Below are positions 9,001-18,700 of a DNA stretch of 64,000 bases, one piece after another; the first letter of the stretch is position 1; each line of letters opens with the position of its first letter. The stretch spans positions 62,001 to 126,000 of the forward strand of contig JBAKBP010003069.1 of NCBI GenBank assembly GCA_037953745.1, in the 5' to 3' direction. Both the position numbers and the translations under genes were made by a program. This DNA comes from Lithodes maja. Taxonomy: Eukaryota > Arthropoda > Malacostraca > Decapoda > Lithodidae. Under the pieces are notes generated by a model. It was not told the DNA's origin, ran no database searches, and worked only from the letters and a program-made list of their open reading frames with translations.

Positions 9001-11457
9001 GAGAGTGGAGAAAGACTGAAAAATGTATGTGAAGAGTGTAGATTGGGTGTAGGTAATACGTTCTTCAAAAAAAGGCGTATACACAAGTACACCTGGCATA
9101 GACTTGTGAGGGGAGAGATTGTAGAGAGGGCATTGATGGATTATGTGCTGGTGACAAGGGAAAGATTGTGTAGACTGCTGGATGTGAATGTGATGAGAGG
9201 TGAGGCGGAGGGTATGTCAGATCATTACCTGGTGGAGGGAAAGCTAAGAGTTAAGAGTTACAGGAGAATAAGAGACAAGCGTGAAGTAAGAGAGGTAATA
9301 AAAGTTAGTGAGTTAGATAAGAGTGAAAAAGAGAGGGAGTACAAGGAAAGACTAAATGAAAAGTGGATGGAAGTGAGAGAGATGGAAGAGAGAGAAGTAG
9401 AGGTTGAATGGCAACAGTTTAAGGAAGGAGTGAAAGCAAGTGCAGAGGTAGTATGCGGCAAAAGGAAAGTAGGAGGCAGAGGTATCAGGAAGGGAAGCGA
9501 GTGGTGGAATGATACGGTGAGAAAGGCAGTTGAGGAGAAGAGACAGTGTTTTGAGAGGGTTTTACAGGATGGTAGTGTTGAGGTATGGGAGAGGTACAAG
9601 GAGAAAAGGAGAGAGGCAAAACGGAAAATTAGAGAAGCAAAAAAAGATGCAAACGAAAGGTGGGGCCAAAGGCTGAGTGAGAATTTTGAAGAACGAAAGA
9701 AGATGTTCTGGAAGGAGGTAAATAAAGTAAGGAAAGGAGGACAAAAGAGGGAAGAGTCAGTGAAAGATGAAAATGGAGAATTACTAGTGGAACCAGTTGA
9801 AGTGAGGAAAAGATATGCTGAGTATTTTGAATCTTTGTTAAATACAAGAGATGGAAGAGAAGCAGTGATTGAAGCAGAGGTGGATGGAGATAGGTTACCC
9901 AGGCCACCCAGGTGGCAGGGAATGAATGAAAGGATTGAGGAAAATGAGGTGAAAGAAGCAGTGAAACAAATGAGAGCGGGAAAAGCAGAAGGTTTGGATG
10001 GTATTGCTGTGGAGTGTATGAAGAAGGGTGGAGATGTGATAATAGATTGGTTGGTGAGACTTTTCAATGTGTGCTTTGTTGTGTCAATGGTACCAATAGA
10101 CTGGAAGAGTGCATGTATTGTGCCGTTGTACAAGGGGAAGGGAGATCGGCAGGAGTGTTCAAGTTATAGAGGTATTAGTTTATTGTCAGTGGTTGGAAAG
10201 CTGTATGGCAGGGTGTTGATAGAGAGGATAATAAAGTGTACGGAAGTTGCAATAGGAGAAGAACAGTGCGGTTTTAGGAGGGGAAGAGGGTGCGTGGATC
10301 AGATGTTTGCAGTAAGACAGTTATGCGAGAAGTATTTAGAGAAGCATAAGGAGATATTTTGGGCTTTTATGGACTTGGAAAAAGCATATGATCGTGTGGA
10401 CCGTGAAGCAATGTGGAAGGTGTTAAGGATTTATGAAATAGGAGGAAATTTGTTAGAAGCAGTTAAGAGTTTTTATGAAGGGAGCAGAGCATGTGTGAGA
10501 GTAGGAAATGGTGAGTTGAGTGAATGGTTTGAGGTAAAGGTAGGTTTGCGACAGGGTTGTGTAATGTCACCATGGCTGTTTAATATGTTTATGGATGGTG
10601 TGGTGAGGGAGGTGAAAAGGAGAACTATGGGAAGAGGATTGGGTTTAGTAGGAAAGAATGGTAGAGATTGGGAGTTGAATCAGTTGCTGTTCGCTGATGA
10701 CACAGCATTGGTGGCGGATTCTGATGAGAAACTGCAGCGGGTAGTCAAAGAGTTTGGTGTGGTTTGTGGAAGGAGGAAACTGAAGGTGAACGTCAATAAA
10801 AGTAAAGTAATGGTGTGTAATTGGGGAGAGCATAGGGTGAATCTAGATGTGAGGCTGGATGGGGAAATATTGGAACAAGTAGAGTGTTTTAAATATCTAG
10901 GAGGAACGATAAGCAGGAGTGGAGGTATGGAAATGGAGGTAAAACAGAGAGTGTGTGAAGGAAGGAAGGTTTTCGGAGCAATGGGAAGTATGTGGAAGAC
11001 GAGAAATCTCGGAGTGAAAGTAAAAAGTGCACTGTATCAAGGAATTGTTGTGCCAACAGTGATGTATGGGGCTGAGACATGGACTCTGAAGAAAAAGGAG
11101 AAAAGAGGGCTGGATGTGATGGAGATGAGCTGCTTGAGGAGTATGTGTGGAGTTACTCGTAGAGACAGATTGAGGAATGAAGAGATACGTAGGAGAGTGG
11201 GGCAGCAGGAACATTTGTCAGCCAGAGTGGACAGAAGGGTGCTGAGCTGGTATGGTCATGTTGAACGAATGGGAGATGAAAGGCTTACAAAGAGAATATG
11301 TGAGTCAGGTACAAGGGGAGATAGAAGGGCAGGAAGACCCCCATTGAGATGGAGAGACTGTGTAAGAAAGGCTTTGGATGATAGAGGAATGACTATAGAT
11401 CAGGCAGGGGAAGTGGTGGTGGACAGGAGTGAATGGAGAATGCTTGTGAATAGTTGA
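9001..11457 (+). CDS. LINE pol: end of endonuclease plus reverse transcriptase (RTE-like)
   Basis: Over 800 residues are open in this frame after the frameshift near 8998; the open frame as counted begins at a TTG (9043). It opens with the endonuclease tail (SDHYLV, the catalytic His of the SDH motif), then a long basic linker. The RT domain follows: IVPLYKGKGD, YRGISLLS, AFMDLEKAYDRVD (motif A), GLRQGCVMSPWLFN (motif B) and FADDTALVAD with the catalytic Asp pair at residues 551-553 counted from 9043. The thumb and C-terminal GRPPLRWRD block come last. RT copies the element's RNA at the nicked target. The frame has no other damage; the minus-strand ORFs of up to 291 codons opposite it are shadows. 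Confidence 0.88.
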   Translation, partial: ESGERLKNVCEECRLGVGNTFFKKRRIHKYTWHRLVRGEIVERALMDYVLVTRERLCRLLDVNVMRGEAEGMSDHYLVEGKLRVKSYRRIRDKREVREVIKVSELDKSEKEREYKERLNEKWMEVREMEEREVEVEWQQFKEGVKASAEVVCGKRKVGGRGIRKGSEWWNDTVRKAVEEKRQCFERVLQDGSVEVWERYKEKRREAKRKIREAKKDANERWGQRLSENFEERKKMFWKEVNKVRKGGQKREESVKDENGELLVEPVEVRKRYAEYFESLLNTRDGREAVIEAEVDGDRLPRPPRWQGMNERIEENEVKEAVKQMRAGKAEGLDGIAVECMKKGGDVIIDWLVRLFNVCFVVSMVPIDWKSACIVPLYKGKGDRQECSSYRGISLLSVVGKLYGRVLIERIIKCTEVAIGEEQCGFRRGRGCVDQMFAVRQLCEKYLEKHKEIFWAFMDLEKAYDRVDREAMWKVLRIYEIGGNLLEAVKSFYEGSRACVRVGNGELSEWFEVKVGLRQGCVMSPWLFNMFMDGVVREVKRRTMGRGLGLVGKNGRDWELNQLLFADDTALVADSDEKLQRVVKEFGVVCGRRKLKVNVNKSKVMVCNWGEHRVNLDVRLDGEILEQVECFKYLGGTISRSGGMEMEVKQRVCEGRKVFGAMGSMWKTRNLGVKVKSALYQGIVVPTVMYGAETWTLKKKEKRGLDVMEMSCLRSMCGVTRRDRLRNEEIRRRVGQQEHLSARVDRRVLSWYGHVERMGDERLTKRICESGTRGDRRAGRPPLRWRDCVRKALDDRGMTIDQAGEVVVDRSEWRMLVNS

Positions 11458-11850
11458 GTGAACACGTGGTCATTTGGAGTAAGGGGTCGGGCGCAAGTTC
11501 GACTAGATAATAGTCCATCAGGCGCCTGGCCCGGGGGGACGATTAATATGAAGGGTGTGCCTGGAAGTGTGGTGGGAGGGCTTGTGGCTTTGGCTCCGCT
11601 GCATGTCTGCCTGCCGAGATCGGAACCTCTCCGGGTGGTCAGGGGCTGGGGGAGTGCTGGAGCGACCTTTGGTAACCCTGGTCTCTGGGTCTTCTCCTGG
11701 GTGACCTGGATGTGTGTGAGTTTGTGTTTTTTATCTGTGTTTATTTTTTGTTTTATGTTGTTTTTGTGTTTTCCCTGTTCTTGCTCTGTCTTGAGTCGGC
11801 TACCCCCAAAATGGGGATTGGGCCTGAGCATATAGATAGATAGATAGACC
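11458..11850 (+). other. 3' region and (TAGA)n tail of the RTE-like LINE
   Basis: Non-coding 3' region ending in CCCCAAAATGGGGATTGGG, a short perfect inverted repeat, then four to five TAGA units. The 3' hairpin and tetranucleotide tail are the likely template recognition signal for the element's RT. Confidence 0.7.
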
Positions 11851-12080
11851 TACAGTAGGATGACTTAGTTCCTATTTTGCCTAGACAAACAGCGATTCTA
11901 TTAATCTTGGTTTACAGTACATACATCATTGTCAAGGGGTTAAAATATATTTCCAGTATACTTTATAAAAATCAATTCATCTAATTATTTTGAAGGTAGG
12001 AGATAGGCCTATAACTCGTGGTTATAGCACTGCACTAAATGTTCATATTGTATTGGCTCTTTAATTATTTGTATTGTACA
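11851..12080. other. Non-coding AT-rich spacer
   Basis: No coding, tRNA or transposon-end signal that I can support. Confidence 0.4.
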
Positions 12081-12084
12081 ATCG

Positions 12085-12260
12085 GTCACCTTTCCGACTG
12101 GGCCACCTATGGTAATTTCGCTGGGAGTCTTTCGCTCTGATATTAGTAAGATCGCTCACTCCCCCCACCCTGAATCTGTTGCATATTATGTCCCATAGAT
12201 TGTGTAGTTAGATTTGCGGGGGGGGGGGGGGGTATTATTGTGTAGGAAAGATTAGTTATG
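12085..12260 (+). repeat. Half-copy of a foldback repeat, with poly(G)
   Basis: This matches one arm of the foldback repeat at 31563-31900: GGTCACCTTTCC, ACTGGGCCACCTA, GTAATTTCGCTGGGA and TTGCATATTATGTCCCATAGAT in the same order. It is followed by a 15-17 base G run and GTGTAGGAAAG. It is a solo arm of the same family. Confidence 0.8.
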
Positions 12261-12264
12261 CAAA

Positions 12265-13185
12265 ACAAACAAACAAAAATAGTGTATTAGCCTTTTGTAC
12301 AATTTGATCATGGGCGATTTACATATTAATCTTATTTGATATACAGTATTTTACTATCATTTAACTTTTTACAAAGCAGTTTACAAACATTTACTGGCCA
12401 TGAACCTTTGTTTATTTGGCCTATGCCTATTAACTCAAGATAATCGTATTCCGAAAGTAAATTAGTTGATGAACTACCGTAGGTATATATAATAAAGAAA
12501 ATTACTACGGTATGTATTCTATCCCATCCAGGAAAATTGGTATGTCAAAAATTAAAATGAAGCTGGCAACCGTATTTTATGATTGATTGTATTAACGATC
12601 TATTGCACAGCTAGATAAGGACTGAAATACTCTGCATCATCAAACTTCCGTTTCCTCACTGTAGAAGTGTATGCTATTTTGTCCTCTTTTGTCTCATGCC
12701 AGAAAGTTGAAAATGGTATGGCTCAATTCCTCGCCACCCTAACACCTCTGAAAATGCCACACTTACAGCTGTTCAGGCATGCCAACATGTGTCACGATAT
12801 CAATGTATACCCTATATCTTTACTGTCCTTAACAATATAATGGTTTTGACCCACCTGCGTTATCTTTCAATGCTAACAAATAACAGATGCTTGATGTGCT
12901 TCTTGTGAAGTTGTTTTGATTAGACAAATTTGCAAAATATAACTGTTGGTATGCCTGGAGACAATAATTATATCCTCGTGACTTGCATTGGAAACCATTA
13001 TTATAGTTATACTAATTAAAATACAAAGGATTACTGTGGTAATTTGATTTGGAACTTGAATAAATACTATATTAAAATAAATATATATTTCTGTTCTGAC
13101 AACATAACTTATATGTATATGTTTCTGAACTATGATTACTACACTATAACACGCCACAAGCATTTACAAACAAGCAGGCATGCAG
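12265..13185. other. AT-rich non-coding stretch
   Basis: No open frame with recognisable protein and no TE terminus seen. Short minus-strand ORFs here look random. Confidence 0.4.
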
Positions 13186-13194
13186 ACACGCACG

Positions 13195-13348
13195 CATATG
13201 CACATGTCCTGCCACGGACATTAGTTCCAGGGCAGTAATTCCCTTTCCAATGTTCCCTTACCCACTCTAAACCACTGTTTGGACACTTGATCCTCAGTGT
13301 TTTGGAGGACAAGCAACCTAGAAGGATCACTAGATCTGTTGTTGCTTG
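13195..13348 (-). repeat. Left part of a dispersed repeat split by the Gmr1-like element
   Basis: The reverse complement matches 31952-32095 nearly base for base. The remaining part of the same repeat resumes at 22915 (CTTGATTTCCTTTGTACTCC), exactly beyond the retrotransposon. The copy at 31.95 kb therefore shows the unoccupied site. Confidence 0.85.
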
Positions 13349-15206
13349 TGTTACGACCGGGCACTCGGGTACACTAGGGCTCTTACACAGGACTCGAGTA
13401 TGGCTCGCTGCCACAACGGAAACACACGATCCCAACCCCAGAGTACTGCCAGCCGAACAAAAAAACGCCACTACCCTCCAGAGTTCTATCTGCTATAACG
13501 GGGTATACAAGAACTCGGTACTAGCGTTTCACACAACAGACTAATAACAAGACGGGAGTTATCTAGTCTGGTCAACAATCAAACAAAGAAGAAAGTACTA
13601 CAACACTAAAGAATAGTGTTGGCCGAAGCCGAAGTAATCCACCCTTGACTAAGAACTTAAGAAGTCCTCCACCCTCTACTTCGGATCGGCACTATTACGT
13701 TACGTTAAACAATAGTCCTCGAGCATCGAGCAAGGAATCTTCTGATAAAGTTAGATGCTTCTCGGATACTCGTAAGAAGTAAGTATCGGATTTTGAACAG
13801 CAATTCAATAAGCAACACACTGGCAATTAACTAATATTAAAGGCTTTAAATTGACATAAGAAGAATTATAAGAATAGACAGTAGTAAATGGCAAACATAA
13901 AAAAGAAGTACTCCGACAATGCACTGGCAATAGCCTACTAGGATTGTGCTCGGGGGCCACTAATCTCTAAAGTAGCTGTGCGTGCCACACATTAAATCAA
14001 TAGTGCATAAACAATAACATACATAAGGAGAAGCTTCAATACTATGCTGTATCTGCTGGTCGAGCAAAGTCTAGCTGGGATATCTAAGGTTAGGAAACAA
14101 TGGCTGAGCAAGCGGCTCGTAGCCTAGCGAGGTCCTTAAGACTGTGCGGCCAAATTACGTTAATTGACGGGATGCTCTCTTGAGAGATCCAGATCACTAG
14201 TATCTGGTTCTCTCCTGGCGATCCTCTCAAAGTCAAGCAAACGAGATAGCACAGTGTTGGGTGGCAGAGGCAAAAGCCCTCACTCGCAACACAGTGCTAA
14301 ACTCTCAAGGTACACAGTCAGAAAGACCACCTAGGCTTCCCACGTCTCCGTTGCAATTGTACCGGTTCAACCAAAACCTAGTACTCATAGGAAATCACAA
14401 CTCCCGAAACCTTATCCCAGTCTAGCATTACCTAAACCAGCAGAAAACAGGAACATGGATAATCGTACACAGGGAAATGCATATACGAGTGCAACAAACA
14501 TCAATCAATCCTATTCTAGTTATCCCTTCCAAAATAGGCTATCTAACAGGCATATATCTCGTGAGAACTCAAGCGATAATACTTTGGCTGACTAAATCTG
14601 CACCAAAGGGATCATGGGTTAAAAAGGGTCGAGAAGAGAAGAAGATAGGCTGTTCAGAGAGTAGAGAAAGTTCACATCAGTCGGAAGAATATGGATAGTT
14701 GCAAGGGATATGAGAAGTCGCTCTGCCTGATGAGTTCTAAAGAATTGTGGCGAGGACCTCTCCTTTTTATACTCGGCCCTCTAGCGGCATATCGCAAACT
14801 ACTAAGGACCGCCCACTGACAATCATTACGTCATATTCTCTCTCAATCTGGGATCGACAAAGGATTTCCCACGCGCTTGAGGAGGGAGGAGGGAGGAGGG
14901 AGGAGGGAGGGAGGCCTACCTACCTCGTGGCGCGCTCACTGGCCGTCGTTACATAACTCTCTCTCTTCCCCTCATTATATATAAGTCCCACACACAATAC
15001 TTATATCTAATGATATAAAATAGAACTCGTTGACTTAGAAGAAAACAAAATACATAATTATAATGCTTATAGTACAACGGCTCACATAAACTGAGTTAGG
15101 AAACTCTACACGGACTACAGCCAAAGTTCCTGCCCTGACGATCCTAGCGAGAGTGGGGTCTGACTGAGCGTTCTGTACAGCATACTCATACTCGGCATGC
15201 GTCACA
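13349..15206 (-). repeat. 3' LTR of the Gmr1-like element
   Basis: 1858 bp, starts TGTTACGACC and ends GCGTCACA on the plus strand. It contains a G/A-rich minisatellite of GAGGGAG units near 14880-14910. The differences noticed from the other LTR are in the GCCGTCGTT, ACTCGTTG and CATACTCATA words near 14943, 15029 and 15184. Small ORFs inside it are not genes. Confidence 0.95.
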
Positions 15207-15217
15207 CCTCCCCCAAG
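15207..15217 (-). other. Polypurine tract of the Gmr1-like element
   Basis: On the coding strand CTTGGGGGAGG directly abuts the 3' LTR, the expected primer site for plus-strand DNA synthesis. Confidence 0.8.
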
Positions 15218-15723
15218 ATTTTACTTGCTCAACCCTGAGCTAAAATCTGACACGCAGAACCTCATCAAACCCCTCACACCCAGCGACCGCATGGCACTAA
15301 AACAACGCTGAGTTTATCACTAAAACACATCTTATAAAAAAAAATTCACATTTCATAACTCCTCCCAATAATAGCAAAAGACATAATATCATGCTCCCAG
15401 AGCGAGCTTACAGCAGCTCAGCCGTTTGATAGTTCGTGGACTACTCAAACTCTATAGGCTATGACAAACTTATACAATTATCTATAACAAAAGAAAGAGT
15501 TTTTTTTGTTTAGGATTTTTATATTTTAATATTGTTTTTTTCCGGCTGCACTATAAGGGCAGCCTATTTTTTCTTCTATACCAAACGCTCAACTCCTGCT
15601 TTACGACCCAATACGCTGGGCTACAACCGCGAGCCAACAAGCACCAAGCGCAAAATACTACTCAAACTAAAGCAGGAGGCTACCCGTGTGTCAATCTCTC
15701 CGGGATCATACACCTGTGATAGC

Positions 15724-18700
15724 CTACGACTGATCATCTACCCTCGATAAACAATCCGCGATCACATTGTCACATCCCGCAATATGACGGATGTCCAGGT
15801 TATACTCCTGCAACATCAAAGACCACCTGGTCAGTCTCATATTGCGATTGTGAAATTGATTTAGGAATCTCAAAGGGTGATGATCAGTGTAGATAACCAC
15901 GACTGGGCCATAGGCTGGAACATACACCTCGAAGTGCCTGAGCGACAGCACAATCGCCAGTAATTCCTTTTCTATTGTAGAATAGTTCTTTTGTGCAGCA
16001 TTGAACTTCTTAGAAAAGAAACTTACTGGGTGTTCCACACCTTCATTGTCTGTCTGTAGCAAGACGGCACCAGCCCCTACACCACTAGCATCTGTTGCCA
16101 GCTGAAAAGGCCTGTTAAAGTCTGGGGCCCTGAGTATCGGGTGAGTACACAGCAAATGCTTCACCAAATTAAAAGCCTTTTCACACTCAGGCACCCACAA
16201 AAACTTTTTGTCTTTAGATAACAAATCTGTGAGAGGTGCCAACACCGTGGAGTAACCTTTTATAAAGCGTCTGTAGTAGCCTATCATACCCAAGAATCTC
16301 ATAATCTGCTTCTTGGTGGTTGGGTGCGGAAATTTATTGATAGCCTGTACCTTGTTCTGAGGAGGGCACACCTGTCCCCTTCCCACTACAAACCCAAGGT
16401 ACTGCACAGTGGCTTTTACGAAGTCACACTTTGCCAAATTTACTACCAGACCTGCTTCACTAAGTTTCCGGAACCAGGTCTCCAGGTGCTCACAATGGCT
16501 CTCAAAGTCGTCATCATAAATGATTACATCGTCCAAGTATACGGTGCAATTTGGAACGTCCTTGACAATTTCATTCATCAGGTTCTGAAACGTTGCTGGT
16601 GCATTCTTAAGTCCGTAGGGCATAACATTACACCGGTAAGTACTCCCGTCCACCACAAAACCACATACCTCTTTAGCACGCTCGGACAAAGGTACTTGCC
16701 AGTAACCTTTTACTAAATCTACTTTAGACAAAAACCGAGCATTACCAATTTTATCAACACTATCATCAACCCGAGGAAGAGGATATGGGTTAGTTGGAGT
16801 CAAACCGTTTAGCCTACGGAAATCAATACAGAAGCGTACCTTGCCATCTGGCTTAGGCTGCAGTGTTACGGGGGAAGTCCATTTAACGGTGCCTTTCTCT
16901 ATCAACCCTCTACCGAGCATATACTCCAACTCATCCCTCAGAGCGGGTAATTTTATGGGGGGCACACGGTACGGGATTGACTTAAAGGGTAGATGGTCCC
17001 CCACGTCAACATCATGCATAGCCTGAGTAGTGAGGCCTGGGTGTTCAGCAAATACAGTGGGGTATGAACCGAGCAACTGACGGATAGCTTCAAACTGCGG
17101 CTCAGGCAAATGAGCTATAGCCTCGTCAGCCCTTAGGCTCGAGTTCCCCGCCCACTGATCCGCTGAAACATGGTGATCCCAGCTATCCTCCTCTGAAGCT
17201 TGACTGTCCCCCTCTCCTTCTCCACCACGGCCGCAACAAGCCAACACAGGGACAGTGAGAGGCTCAGAGGGGCGCCTCACATACTCTTTTATCAGGTTCA
17301 CGTGACATAACTGGTTCTTTTTCCTCCGGTCTGGAGTGGCAACAAGGTAATCTAGGTCCGAAATTTTCTCCACAATTTTATAGGGTCCAGTATACTTCGC
17401 AGACAAGGGGTTACCAACCAAAGGCAACAAAATTAATACCTCTTGTCCTACAATGAACTTCCGGAGCTTCACTTTGCGATCATACCTGTCCTTCATTAAA
17501 GCTTGTGATCCTGTTAAATTCCGACCTGCCATCTCCAGACTCTTAAGCATGCGCTCACGGCTTTCAAACACATACTTTAACAAGGAACAAGGCTGCACAG
17601 TTCCTTCCCAAATTTCCCGCAGCATATTAAGGGGGCCCCTGACGCGGTGTCCAAAAATCAGCTCGTTTGGACTAAATCCCAGGCTCTCACCAGGCACTTC
17701 CCGAGCAGCAAACAGTACATACGGCAATCCAAGATCCCAATCTCTTCCGTTGTCAGCACAATAACACCTGAGCATGCTTTTAAGGGTGGCATGCCACCGC
17801 TCAAGCACCCCTTGGCTCTCAGGGTGATACGCTGACGATACCACCGCCCGTATCCCATGCTGTTGCATTGTTTGCTTAAAGAGATTGGAGGTGAAATTGG
17901 ACCCCTGGTCAGACTGAATCTCCTCCGGGTACCCGTACCTTGAAAAGTACCACAACAAGTTACTGACTACCGTCTTAGCCATGCCGTTTTTCATGGGGTA
18001 TGCATCGGGGTATCTAGTGGCAACATCCATGATGGTTAACAAAAATTTATTACCAGCCTTTGTGGGAGGGAGTGGACCAACCATGTCAACAACAATCTTA
18101 CTAAAAGGTGGCCCAATTACAGGAATAGGGTGCAACGGAGCTTTAGGAATAACTTGGTTTGGTTTCCCGACCCGTTGACAAATATCACATGAGTTTATCC
18201 ATGACTGCACATGAGACTTCATCCCCGGCCACCAAAACAACTTCCCCAAAGCCGCCACCGTTTTTCTTACCCCCAAATGTCCTGCCAGCGGTGTGTCATG
18301 CGCCAAACTCAGTAGGCTATCCCTGCACTCCCGCGGCACCACCAACTGGTCCACTACTCCGGACCCCTTTTTCCAGCTACGGTTAGGGTCTTGAAAACGC
18401 CGATAGAGGATGCCATCTAAATAAAAAAAATCTCCCGGCTGTGCATCACCGTCCTCGTCGAGCTCCACAGCTCCATTAGCACACGTTTGGAGCTCAGGGT
18501 CCTCCAGCTGCAACCGACGTATATCTGAGGGTGCCAAGCGATCTAACTGCTCCCGGAGCAATGCATGACCCTCCCCGATACTGGGCTGCTCCCTCTGTCT
18601 CTCTCGATGTTCATAACGTTGCTGTCGTGGAGACTCGTCATGCCCAGCCTCGTCACTCTCGATGACAGGCCCAGGGGCTACTCCAGAACTAAGTAATGGT

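Larger units (their letters stand above)
8270..11850 (+). mobile_element. RTE-like LINE, full length, one frameshift
   Basis: A GC-rich 5' leader (about 8285-8480) is followed by an endonuclease frame, a reverse-transcriptase frame, a ~370-bp 3' region and a (TAGA)n tail at 11832-11848. A tetranucleotide tail rather than poly(A), a single apurinic-type endonuclease plus RT protein, and a C-terminal GRPPLRWRD block fit the RTE clade. The 5' boundary is approximate and I could not define a target duplication. It is the best-preserved plus-strand LINE here apart from one lost base near 8998. Confidence 0.8.

Noticed and set aside
9258..10133. 291-codon minus-strand ORF (and smaller ones) opposite the RTE-like pol
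   Set aside because: Shadow of a purine-rich coding strand; the translation is Ser/Leu/Phe/Pro-rich low complexity with no known motif.
15207..15723. Possible env or extra ORF downstream of pol in the Gmr1-like element
   Set aside because: The ~500 bp between the pol stop and the polypurine tract have no substantial minus-strand frame, signal peptide or membrane segment.
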